Positions 5,357-11,918 of a stretch of DNA of 13,311 nt are shown piece by piece. Both the position numbers and the translations under genes were made by a program. The stretch's first letter is position 1; each line of letters opens with the position of its first letter. The DNA comes from Candidatus Bathyarchaeota archaeon (GTDB taxonomy: Archaea > Thermoproteota > Bathyarchaeia > 40CM-2-53-6 > FEN-987). The stretch is taken from assembly GCA_003152955.1 (NCBI GenBank), contig PMBQ01000391.1, positions 1 to 13,311 on the forward strand, in the 5' to 3' direction. The notes under the pieces were generated by a model, which saw only the letters and a program-made list of their open reading frames with translations, searched no databases and was not told the origin of the DNA.

Positions 5357-5905
5357 ATGAGAATTGTGGGCGTCGATGATGGAGCATTCCAGTCTAACAA
5401 GAAGGTTAGGCAGTGCGCACTCCTGGTTGTTGTAGCGTTTCACAAGCTGCGAGTATTTGGCGTTAGAGTGGGCAGGATAGAAGTTGATGGAAGAGATGCA
5501 AACAAGGTCCTCATGTCTCTTCTAAGGGGCCTACGATACGACATGGTAATGCTGTCAGGCGTATCATTCGGCGGTTTCAATGTGGTCGACATTGCCGCGC
5601 TCTCCAAGGATCTGCACAAACCCGTCATCGCAATAACCGGCGAACGTCCCCACAACGATGCCGTGCGGAAGGCATTGTGTGAACATTTTGTTGATTGGAG
5701 GGATCGATGGCGTATGATCCGTGCGGCCGGTAAGATCTACTCATATGCGCCGCTTCGGAAAGAACCGCGTTTGTACTTCGAGGTGAAAGGAGCGACAGCG
5801 CTCTTTGCAAAGAAGGCTATTGGTTCAACGGCAGCGATCTCTCGTCTACCTGAGCCTATCCGGGTGGCTGGAATTTTGGCCAGAGGACTCAGCTCTCTGA
5901 CCTAG
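5357..5905 (+). CDS. DUF99 / UPF0215 family protein (endonuclease V-like fold)
   Basis: A 182-residue member of the archaeal DUF99 (UPF0215) family, which is distantly related to endonuclease V and its RNase H-like fold; biochemical function is not settled. Visible family features are the opening MRIVGVDDGAF with its acidic pair, a VMLSGVSFGGFNVVDI block in the middle, a VIAITGERPH block and a C-terminal PEPIRVAGILARGL segment. I choose the ATG at 5357, which gives exactly the family N-terminus; a TTG at 5315 would add 14 residues inside cdc6. The gene begins 7 bp after the cdc6 stop and is likely co-transcribed. It ends 1 bp before the end of the convergent PolD small-subunit gene. Co-transcription with the initiator hints at a nucleic-acid role, which is inference. 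Confidence 0.92.
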   Translation: MRIVGVDDGAFQSNKKVRQCALLVVVAFHKLRVFGVRVGRIEVDGRDANKVLMSLLRGLRYDMVMLSGVSFGGFNVVDIAALSKDLHKPVIAITGERPHNDAVRKALCEHFVDWRDRWRMIRAAGKIYSYAPLRKEPRLYFEVKGATALFAKKAIGSTAAISRLPEPIRVAGILARGLSSLT

Positions 5906-5906
5906 A

Positions 5907-7403
5907 TCAGGATTCCATGAAGTTGATCAAACGAACTTGGAGTGTCTGCAAGTTGACGGCAGTGAGGATTCCTGGTGTCGGAACGATTCCTACTCTTCTT
6001 TGATAATCTGTTTGAGCTTGCCATGCTCCGGAGTTAATGATCTGAGTCCCACGGTAGTTCTCATACTTGACAACGTGCACATGCCCAGAGTGGAATATGT
6101 CGGGCACATTCTCGATGACTAGGTGGTCAACCTTCTCAGGAGCGATCGATGTTCGGTTTCCATATTCTGACGCTAGGTGTCTGCATTGAAGTTGAAGTTT
6201 CATTGCTTTCTCGGGTTGAGTGAAATTGACGCTGGGGAGGCTTGAAAGAATGTCATCGAGGCTCCTGCCGTGGTGTAGAAGAAGTCTCACCCCATGCAGC
6301 GAGACCTCCGCGGGATTTCCTAGAGAGATTAGACTTCGGGATTCGTAGAGTGGGCCTCCGAAGTCTTTCGGTATCGCAGGTTGCGGAAGTGCTTGTCTCA
6401 CGGGATCGTGATTCCCGGGAAGTATGACCGTCTCGATATGATCAGGTATAGCTCCGATGTATTTCGCAGCTTCTCGGTACTGTTCATACAGGTCTGTGAT
6501 CGCGAGTTCCTGTTCCTGACGAGGAAAGACCCCTATACCATCCACAATGTCTCCGCAAACAACCACGTATTTCGTGCGTTCGGCGATGAATCTCTGATTG
6601 GGCGCACCAATCCTGAGGTTCAACCAATCAATAACCTTACCAAGAGCGTCTGCGAGGAACTTCTTGCTTCCCACGTGTAAGTCGGAGAGAAGCACAGCCC
6701 AAATTTCTTCATCCGCAACATGAGGACGATGGTCAGGAATATCGGGAAGCAGGATTTCCTTAGCAACTATTAGATCTCCCTTCGCTCTTACGCCGATGAC
6801 GCAGATCACTTGGTCCAGAGGAACTTTCTGCGCAACCTCGTAGGCCCCGCGTTCGTCCGGTGAAACAAGAACCGTAGCATTATCATCAAGATCATCAATT
6901 TGCAGGAACAGTTTCCGTTGACTCTCACGTTTCTCCATTACCATGGCAACGATTTTGATCTTCTCGTTTTGCGCTGCACCGAGTGCCGCGCCTATAGTAG
7001 TAGCATCGCGAGTATCAGTTCGGCCTCGGAGTGTGCCGAGTTGTTTCTGGAATCTATCACGGAAATAGTGTGAAAAATCTTCGATTTTACTGCCTGTGCC
7101 AATTTCCTTGGAAGGATCCTTGATGACTTCGATGTCGGAGGCAATCTGCTTTGCCGGTATCGTCGTTGCTACTGAGGGTAATAACTCGGGCTGAAGAGAG
7201 GTCTCAAGCATTTCCATTTCGAGCAATTCGGTCTTGCTCAATATGCGATCGGTTGGGGGTTTCTGGACTATCCTGAGAAGTAGATTTCTTGCGAATGTGG
7301 TCCTCTCTGCCTCGTTCAAGCCTGTCAGATAATTATAGGCAGAGCGGTCGAGTTGATAGCCTGCGAGCGCAAGCTCCTCTACCAGGCGCCGCAGGTGCTC
7401 CAT
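5907..7403 (-). CDS. polB: DNA polymerase D small subunit DP1 (proofreading exonuclease)
   Basis: The 498-residue small subunit of PolD supplies the 3'-5' proofreading nuclease and binds DP2. After a divergent N-terminal region, an OB fold spans about 148-225. A calcineurin-like phosphoesterase domain follows with all metal motifs: SDLHVGS (240-246), GDIVDG (284-289), GNHD (330-333), LHHGRS (376-381) and SGHVH (439-443). No active-site residue is missing, so the nuclease should be active. Length is typical (450-700). The ATG at 7403 has a good Shine-Dalgarno, GGGGTGA, four bases upstream. The gene faces away from cysS and converges on DUF99 with a 1-bp gap. PolD subunits beside orc1/cdc6 and oriC recall the Pyrococcus arrangement, but here they are on either side of the origin. 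Confidence 0.97.
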   Translation of the reverse strand: MEHLRRLVEELALAGYQLDRSAYNYLTGLNEAERTTFARNLLLRIVQKPPTDRILSKTELLEMEMLETSLQPELLPSVATTIPAKQIASDIEVIKDPSKEIGTGSKIEDFSHYFRDRFQKQLGTLRGRTDTRDATTIGAALGAAQNEKIKIVAMVMEKRESQRKLFLQIDDLDDNATVLVSPDERGAYEVAQKVPLDQVICVIGVRAKGDLIVAKEILLPDIPDHRPHVADEEIWAVLLSDLHVGSKKFLADALGKVIDWLNLRIGAPNQRFIAERTKYVVVCGDIVDGIGVFPRQEQELAITDLYEQYREAAKYIGAIPDHIETVILPGNHDPVRQALPQPAIPKDFGGPLYESRSLISLGNPAEVSLHGVRLLLHHGRSLDDILSSLPSVNFTQPEKAMKLQLQCRHLASEYGNRTSIAPEKVDHLVIENVPDIFHSGHVHVVKYENYRGTQIINSGAWQAQTDYQRRVGIVPTPGILTAVNLQTLQVRLINFMES

Positions 7404-7407
7404 CTAT

Positions 7408-7414
7408 TCACCCC
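7408..7414 (-). promoter_or_regulatory. Ribosome binding site of DP1
   Basis: GGGGTGA on the minus strand, four bases before the ATG at 7403, complements the usual archaeal 16S rRNA tail (UCACCUCC-like) and supports this start. Confidence 0.7.
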
Positions 7415-7598
7415 TTCAGTCCCTTAGTTTGACTTGTCGGCAGAATAACTTGCCGATGCCAGTGCCATGGTTTCGACCTAATGCAACGAATGTGACCACA
7501 AGATACTAAGTCACGTCATATGGCTGACACTTTGAGAAAGCCTCAGATGGGATGCTTACTCGCATGACTATCTAGGTCGTTGGGCGGTTTGGGTCTTG

Positions 7599-7620
7599 TC
7601 ATGGAACGCGCAGTCCATGA
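7599..7620. repeat. Inverted repeat upstream of the cysS promoter
   Basis: TCATGGA and TCCATGA, seven-base perfect arms around an eight-base spacer, end 35 bp before the cysS TATA box. The position suits an activator or repressor site; a chance repeat cannot be excluded. Confidence 0.35.
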
Positions 7621-7655
7621 GTTATGAGCGAGTTTAAGGTGTCTGGAAAAGCGAG

Positions 7656-7664
7656 AAATATATA
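7656..7664 (+). promoter_or_regulatory. TATA box of cysS
   Basis: AAATATATA, preceded by a purine-rich stretch (GAAAAGCGAG) that could serve as BRE, is the best promoter match in the window. It predicts transcription from about 7685-7690 and a leader of about 75-80 nt. Confidence 0.65.
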
Positions 7665-7698
7665 GTGTCTTGATACGAATCCCATAAGACCTAAGCTA

Positions 7699-7746
7699 GG
7701 CAGCTGTGCATGAGGCCAATTGCCCGCATCAAGACGCGGGGCTGCC
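7699..7746 (+). ncRNA. Foldable leader of the cysS message
   Basis: Within the predicted leader, GGCAGC (7699-7704) pairs with GCTGCC (7741-7746). Inside it CCCGC (7723-7727) pairs with GCGGG (7736-7740) around an eight-base loop. The two 3' arms are directly adjacent, so the helices could stack with an 18-base bulge on the 5' side. The Shine-Dalgarno AAGGTGA begins three bases after the structure. It matches no RNA class I know and could be an attenuator-like or translation-control element for cysS, which is inference. Confidence 0.35.
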
Positions 7747-7748
7747 AT

Positions 7749-7755
7749 AAGGTGA
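7749..7755 (+). promoter_or_regulatory. Ribosome binding site of cysS
   Basis: AAGGTGA, nine bases before the ATG at 7765, is a strong archaeal Shine-Dalgarno and fixes the cysS start. Confidence 0.75.
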
Positions 7756-7764
7756 GCCAGAGCA

Positions 7765-8982
7765 ATGCCTCTTCAAATCTACAATTCACTGACGCGAAAA
7801 AAAGAACCTTACATTTCGCCACAAGGTAGCACCGTGAAATTTTTCGTCTGTGGACCAACCGTGTACGATTACGTTCATCTTGGGCACGCACGAACCTACA
7901 TAGCATTCGACATAATTGCTCGCTATCTAGAGTTCGCCGGTTACCATGTTAGATACTTGATGAACATAACAGACGTAGCGGATCGCCTCGTCCAACGAGC
8001 AGGAGAACTGAAGAAGGATCCGCTTGAGTTAGCAAAAGAATATGAGAGTGCCTTCAAGGAAGATCTGAAGGCGCTTGGCATAACTAATATCGAAAGTTAC
8101 GAGCGAGCTTCAGATTACATTCCACAGATCATGACCCAGATCAAGACCCTCATCGATAAGGGAATTGCATACCAAACAGAGACGGGTGTATATTTTGAAG
8201 TCAAGAAGTTCCCAAAGTTCGGTCAACTGTCAGGTCAAAGCCAGGAAGAACTTGGACTGAGGAGACTGGAGCTTTGCTCTTCCAAGAGAAATCCTGAAGA
8301 CTTCTCCCTTTGGAGGAGACACGATACCGGCCTACGGTGGGATTCACCGTGGGGAAGCGGCAGACCAGGTTGGCATATTGAAGACACAGCCATCTCGATC
8401 GCACATTTCGGCGACACTTACGACATGCATGGAGGCGCCTCGGAGCTGATTTTTCCTCATCACGAAGCTGAGATAGCCCAAGCCGAAGCGTTAACCGGCA
8501 AAACTCCGTTCGTCAGATTTTGGATTCACACAGGTCTACTTACGACTAAGGGACGAAAGATGAGCAAGTCCCTTGGAAACGCAATTAGAATCCGCGACGC
8601 ACTCAATAAGTACACAGCAGCAGAGCTGAGGTATTATTTCGCCTCATTTCATTACCGAGAGCAAGTGAAAATTTCAGATTTCGCTCTGAAGCGAGCGAGC
8701 AACCGACTGAAATCCATGCGTAAGAACTTCAACGCCTTCCAAAACACACCTGCGATAGCCCGCAGCAGTCGAGAAACAAAGCTGGTCGCGCTAATCAGAA
8801 AGGCTGAGTCAGATTTCCGAAAGTATATGGACGATGACTTTGATACTCCGAGAGCTCTCGCAGTTCTGACGAGTCTCAGTGAGAGGCTGTCAAGGCTGGG
8901 AAGGGCGAGACTGGATCAACATACCAAGGAGGGTGCAGAGCGAGCCTTTCTAAGAATGGCAAATGTTTTTGGAATTCTGTGA
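7765..8982 (+). CDS. cysS: Cysteinyl-tRNA synthetase
   Basis: This class I synthetase charges tRNA-Cys with cysteine. The N-terminal FFVCGPTVYDYVHLGHART carries the zinc ligand Cys29 and the HIGH-type motif HLGH (38-41). GRPGWHIED (199-207), FPHHEAEIAQ (230-239) and KMSKS (265-269) follow, with a helical tRNA-binding tail. At 405 residues it is shorter than the usual 450-480, the loss being at the C-terminal anticodon-binding end. The position of the second zinc cysteine in E. coli (PGWHIEC) is Asp207 here. From memory some archaeal enzymes also have Asp here, so this may be a lineage variant with altered or absent zinc rather than a defect. The start is fixed by AAGGTGA. A gene for direct cysteine charging suggests no dependence on the SepRS/SepCysS route. 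Confidence 0.96.
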   Translation: MPLQIYNSLTRKKEPYISPQGSTVKFFVCGPTVYDYVHLGHARTYIAFDIIARYLEFAGYHVRYLMNITDVADRLVQRAGELKKDPLELAKEYESAFKEDLKALGITNIESYERASDYIPQIMTQIKTLIDKGIAYQTETGVYFEVKKFPKFGQLSGQSQEELGLRRLELCSSKRNPEDFSLWRRHDTGLRWDSPWGSGRPGWHIEDTAISIAHFGDTYDMHGGASELIFPHHEAEIAQAEALTGKTPFVRFWIHTGLLTTKGRKMSKSLGNAIRIRDALNKYTAAELRYYFASFHYREQVKISDFALKRASNRLKSMRKNFNAFQNTPAIARSSRETKLVALIRKAESDFRKYMDDDFDTPRALAVLTSLSERLSRLGRARLDQHTKEGAERAFLRMANVFGIL

Positions 8983-8999
8983 GGATTAGGAAAAAGCGA

Positions 9000-9341
9000 C
9001 TAGTATAACCAAGCCTGTACTGGCTGTCTCGCCTCTCTCATCACGAAATCGAAGGCCTGCTTTCCCGTGTCAAAGTAGTACCACTCATCTTTTCCTCCGG
9101 CTACGTGTTTTCGCAGGATTGGAAGCCAAATTTTGTCACAGATGTTGACGCAGTAACTGCCTCTGTAGTAACCAACGAATATGAAGCCTCCACCTGTGTG
9201 ATTCTTCAGGTTACCTTGTACCCTTATACCCTCATCCTCGTCGAGTGCTTGTAAGAAGTCAAGCAAATCTCCTTCACTTTTGAGCGTGCGCTCAGAATAC
9301 GATTCTGCACTCCGAGGCGGCTGAGTCCTACCTTTTCGCAT
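9000..9341 (-). CDS. Unrecognised 113-residue protein
   Basis: I do not recognise this protein. The N-terminal 20 residues are basic and Ser-rich and look disordered. An acidic helix (EGDLLDFLQALDEDEGIRV) follows, then a beta-rich core with glycine and aromatic residues (GGGFIFVGYYRGSYCVNICD). The end is an alpha/beta stretch (GGKDEWYYFDTGKQAFDFVM) that may form the last strand and helix of a small domain. The two cysteines are not in a zinc pattern and there is no signal peptide or membrane helix. The ATG at 9341 has GTGAGG at 9349-9354 (minus strand) as Shine-Dalgarno, seven bases away, which supports a real gene. It converges on cysS with a 17-bp gap and is divergent from the propeller gene by 85 bp. 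Cytoplasmic by default. Confidence 0.7.
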   Translation of the reverse strand: MRKGRTQPPRSAESYSERTLKSEGDLLDFLQALDEDEGIRVQGNLKNHTGGGFIFVGYYRGSYCVNICDKIWLPILRKHVAGGKDEWYYFDTGKQAFDFVMREARQPVQAWLY

Positions 9342-9426
9342 AAGGCAACCTCACAATTCAACCTAATAGCATTCGGGGCTACTCTTTGAAGTAAGCTCGC
9401 ACAAGGGAGCATCGCTTCGTGGGGGT

Positions 9427-10362
9427 GTGCGATTACCCTCGATACTATTGAACTACGTGGATGAAAGGCTACAGACAAGAAAGGTTCCAGGCATCTATCG
9501 ATCATTCGCTTGGGACAGAGCTGAAGAGAACCTCATCTTGGCAGGCGATAGAGGGCGAATTCTCAGGGTCCACGGAGAAAGAGTTGCCAACCTCGCGTCT
9601 GGGACAGATCAGAATCTTCGCAAGATATCAGTGAATCCAAGCACTGGCACCATTCTAATTGCTGGCAACGCTGGTTGCCTATTACATCTCGATGAAGACG
9701 CGACCGTCAACAAAGTTAACATTCCTACCACAACGAACCTGCGCGCTGCCGATTGGAATCATGATGGTACTGTGGCCTTGATAGCTGGAAACGGAGGAAC
9801 TCTACTGGAGTACTCGGATCAAAAGATTCAGGTCATCGACGGTGGTAGAGCGAATTTGCGGCACATTGCTTGGCGGCCCAAGACCAACTTCGCCTTAGTG
9901 ACATCGAACTGTTTTGCAGAAGAATTCATACCCTCACCTAACCTCTTCAACTACGATGCGGGAACTCAAACCCTGAGTTCATCAAACGAAGGACGCGCCG
10001 ATCTCATTGGCGCTGACTGGAAACGAGACGGAACATCAGCGATTGTGGTCGGTTATGATGTGATATGGCATAACGGAGTGATCGCGATGTTCGATGGAGG
10101 AGACATGACGTCTGTGGAATTCAACAATAAACAAGTCTATCCGGTGGCCGCTTCCTGGAACCCGATCGGCGAGATTGCCGCAATAGCAACAGCGACCGCT
10201 CAGCGTGAGATGGGAGAAGGTAGCGTGCTCTTGTGGAACGGCAGAACGTTCAGGCCCATCTTCAGCAATGATGAATTCTTCTTCAGCGCAGTCGCGTGGA
10301 ATCGCAAAGGCACTGAGTTAGTTGCGTTGGGATCAACAGCAACCAGAACCTTCAACTGTTGA
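9427..10362 (+). CDS. WD40-like seven-bladed beta-propeller protein
   Basis: A 311-residue protein made almost wholly of about seven repeats of roughly 40 residues, starting near residues 24, 65, 106, 145, 194, 240 and 286. The repeat pattern is a hydrophobic strand, W or V plus N/D/K (for example NLRAADWNHDGT), then ALIAGNGGTLLEY. This is the strand layout of a beta-propeller resembling WD40 or YVTN-type repeats, without the strict GH...WD signature. There is no signal peptide, so it is probably a cytoplasmic scaffold or sensor. The GTG at 9427 follows a GGGGG run; an in-frame GTG at 9457 is an alternative that costs only non-repeat residues. It is a lone gene, divergent from the 113-residue gene and convergent with the DUF402 gene. 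Partner and function are unknown. Confidence 0.82.
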   Translation: MRLPSILLNYVDERLQTRKVPGIYRSFAWDRAEENLILAGDRGRILRVHGERVANLASGTDQNLRKISVNPSTGTILIAGNAGCLLHLDEDATVNKVNIPTTTNLRAADWNHDGTVALIAGNGGTLLEYSDQKIQVIDGGRANLRHIAWRPKTNFALVTSNCFAEEFIPSPNLFNYDAGTQTLSSSNEGRADLIGADWKRDGTSAIVVGYDVIWHNGVIAMFDGGDMTSVEFNNKQVYPVAASWNPIGEIAAIATATAQREMGEGSVLLWNGRTFRPIFSNDEFFFSAVAWNRKGTELVALGSTATRTFNC

Positions 10363-10408
10363 GTGAAAACGAAACCGCAACACAAGTCGAACTGGTAAGG
10401 CTTCAACG

Positions 10409-10462
10409 GATCTCATCGATGCGGTGAACAGTAAAGGGAGTAGAAGATCTGCAGATGAGATC
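10409..10462. repeat. Nine-base inverted repeat between convergent genes
   Basis: GATCTCATC (10409-10417) and GATGAGATC (10454-10462) are perfect complements 36 bp apart, in the 116-bp gap between the propeller and DUF402 genes. A second hairpin, CTTGAT/ATCAAG with a three-base loop, follows at 10462-10476. No T-tract is present, so an archaeal terminator is not clearly supported, but transcripts from either side would fold here. Confidence 0.45.
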
Positions 10463-10478
10463 TTGATCTTATCAAGAG

Positions 10479-11018
10479 TCAACGGGAGCCTTGCAGCGGT
10501 TCGATTCTTCGGACTTCCGGGAGAGGAAACCGATCCGCCTTCACCTTCTGCGCTAGACATTTCAAACGCCTTCTTGCATCGTAGGCGAGGCGGCTTGATA
10601 TTACATGGTTCACCAACGCGTTAGCCAATTCCTCTTCATCGAGAACGAAACATCGGCCATCTCTCGTTATCCACAAGTCTAGAAATAGATCGGTCACAAT
10701 CATGGTTCTTGAGGGTGCAGCTAGTAATTTCCTGAGGGGCTTAATGATATCACAGTAGTAGCCAACCCACCGCCTATGTCTGTCATAGAACTTTCCCACA
10801 TCGTACCCTCTGTTCTTATAGACGAACCAGATCGACAAATATCCCGTGTCGGCGATGATGTCATCTGAAACTCTGACCGGGTGGTCAACTGTTAACGGGC
10901 TTTCAATTACTAGTCTGCTTGCGGTAGCTTCGCGAAGAACACCCGGAAATTCCCGCACATCGTGAGGAAGACGTCGGTAAACGATAGTCATTTCGCGAGG
11001 AATTGTTGACTTGAGCAC
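10479..11018 (-). CDS. DUF402 family protein
   Basis: A 179-residue DUF402-domain protein. The domain is shared with the archaeal FAU-1 RNase E/G-like family and with small bacterial phosphatase-like proteins. The key pattern is visible: YDVGKFYDRHRRWVGYYCDI (a conserved Tyr/Gly strand), then TDLFLDLWI and an acidic DGRCFVLDEEEL that probably binds metal. The frame is open up to 11228, but I choose the GTG at 11018: GGAGG at 11025-11029 is an ideal Shine-Dalgarno six bases away, the length then matches single-domain members, and the longer form would run 122 bp into the divergent acetyltransferase gene. An internal ATG at 10991 lacks such a site. Substrate (RNA or nucleotide) is unknown; no S1 domain is present, unlike FAU-1. 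Confidence 0.82.
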   Translation of the reverse strand: MLKSTIPREMTIVYRRLPHDVREFPGVLREATASRLVIESPLTVDHPVRVSDDIIADTGYLSIWFVYKNRGYDVGKFYDRHRRWVGYYCDIIKPLRKLLAAPSRTMIVTDLFLDLWITRDGRCFVLDEEELANALVNHVISSRLAYDARRRLKCLAQKVKADRFPLPEVRRIEPLQGSR

Positions 11019-11024
11019 GAGTCC

Positions 11025-11029
11025 CCTCC
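11025..11029 (-). promoter_or_regulatory. Ribosome binding site deciding the DUF402 start
   Basis: GGAGG on the minus strand, inside GGGAGGGGAC, six bases before the GTG at 11018. It is the reason to reject the longer frame beginning at 11228. Confidence 0.7.
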
Positions 11030-11106
11030 CCCATGGAAATGGGTGAAACGCATGATCTTTCGAATACTTTTCATTTGTGTAGGCGAAATAAAAGTGTGGC
11101 GAGACA

Positions 11107-11553
11107 ATGTTGGCATCTACGCAGCCTAGACCAGCCACTAAGGGAGACCTGCTGCAAATCAAGAAGTTCCTTCGGGAAAACGGACTCCCAGAGGTGGGCG
11201 TGGATGGATGTGTTGAGAATTTTGTCATTGCTGAGAACGAGAGCGGAAGTTGGATTGGTGTAGCTGGTGTGGAGTTCTATGGTGAGAGCGGGTTACTAAG
11301 GTCCGTGGCGGTTGAAGAACAATCTAGGGGTCGAGGGCATGGACGAATCCTGGTCAACACCGTTCTGGGAAATGCGAGAGACAGAGGCATAAAGATGGTT
11401 TACCTGTTAACTGAAGATGCTGACAATTACTTCGAGCATCTGGGTTTCCAAATCGTTGATCGCAAGGACGTTGACGATGTTGTGAAGACATCCTTGGAGT
11501 TTACTGACGCATGTCCTGAATGCGCCCTGGTTATGCGTAAAGCAATCGATTAG
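11107..11553 (+). CDS. GNAT acetyltransferase, ArsN2-like
   Basis: A 148-residue GCN5-related N-acetyltransferase. RPATKGDLLQIKKFL opens the fold; LRSVAVEEQSRGRGHGRILV (about residues 64-83) is motif A with the acetyl-CoA loop RGRGHG. VYLLTEDADNYFEHLGF (about 99-115) is motif B, and the end has SLEF with a late CPECALVM. This pattern, notably LLTxxA..YF..LGF plus a late CP..A..M, is that of proteins annotated as arsenic-resistance ArsN2. No arsenic genes are near, so the substrate is open. The ATG at 11107 gives a natural N-terminus. It is divergent from the DUF402 gene by 88 bp. A weak stem (TTGGA/TCCAA, four-base loop) lies 6-19 bp after its stop. Confidence 0.85.
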   Translation: MLASTQPRPATKGDLLQIKKFLRENGLPEVGVDGCVENFVIAENESGSWIGVAGVEFYGESGLLRSVAVEEQSRGRGHGRILVNTVLGNARDRGIKMVYLLTEDADNYFEHLGFQIVDRKDVDDVVKTSLEFTDACPECALVMRKAID

Positions 11554-11707
11554 GCGCGTTGGAAAACTCCAAATCTAGTGGTAGCGCATACTCTAGGTGA
11601 GAAGAAAATTAGGTATTATGCGTGCTGTTGTTGAAATTGACCTCCGAGGATCTGAGGACAGTCGCGAAAACTTAGGGCGAAATCGCTTTTCAGCGTGACG
11701 ACCTAAA

Positions 11708-11716
11708 GTTATATTA
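11708..11716 (+). promoter_or_regulatory. TATA-like element before the 41-residue gene
   Basis: TTATATTAT begins here, about 60 bp before the ATG at 11772, predicting a start site near 11738 and a leader of about 34 nt. It could drive the small gene and the two genes behind it. Confidence 0.5.
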
Positions 11717-11771
11717 TCCATTCTGGGTTTGTGACGCTACGCAAAACGACAGTTGAATCGGGGCGCGATCT

Positions 11772-11897
11772 ATGGCTTCGAAAGAAAAAGACGTGTTCTA
11801 CCTTAAACTACAATGGATTTCCGCAAAGGACGAAGCCGAGAAGAAGGCGCTTGCCGAGAAGATTAGACAAGCCCTGTACGGACAACAGAAAGAGTAG
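11772..11897 (+). CDS. Small charged protein, 41 residues
   Basis: This short frame reads MASKEKDVFYLKLQWIS, then an amphipathic, Lys/Glu/Ala-rich helix ending KIRQALYGQQKE. About 40% of residues are charged. There is no cysteine, no membrane segment and no known motif, so no function is offered. Support for a real gene: a TATA-like element about 60 bp upstream, a GGGG run eight bases before the ATG, ordered composition, and 21 bp to the next gene on the same strand. It may be the first gene of a three-gene unit. Against it: short frames occur by chance and I cannot test conservation. Confidence 0.55.
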   Translation: MASKEKDVFYLKLQWISAKDEAEKKALAEKIRQALYGQQKE

Positions 11898-11918
11898 AGT
11901 GGGCTAGGTCAGACAGAT

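Larger units (their letters stand above)
7404..7764. other. Intergenic region between polB and cysS
   Basis: This 361-bp gap separates divergent genes. It holds the polB ribosome binding site, inverted repeats at 7437-7456 (TCGGCA/TGCCGA, 8-bp spacer) and 7599-7620, a strong TATA box for cysS at 7656-7664 and a foldable leader from about 7690. No convincing polB TATA box, tRNA or protein-coding frame was found in 7460-7595. Confidence 0.6.

Noticed and set aside
7686..7764. tRNA or other classical structured RNA before cysS.
   Set aside because: No T-arm GTTCRA-type signature or cloverleaf pairing; only the two nested helices already listed.
11019..11228. An N-terminal extension of the DUF402 protein up to 11228.
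   Set aside because: It would overlap the divergent acetyltransferase gene, lacks family similarity, and the GTG at 11018 has a perfectly spaced GGAGG.
11559..11572. Terminator hairpin after the GNAT gene (TTGGA/TCCAA).
   Set aside because: Five-base stem with no T-tract; too weak to call, mentioned only in the gene entry.
11618..11698. A 26-codon frame (MRAVVEIDLRGSE) after GNAT, with AGGT five bases upstream.
   Set aside because: Too short, no known motif, and upstream of the better TATA-like element; nothing beyond a start and a stop supports it.
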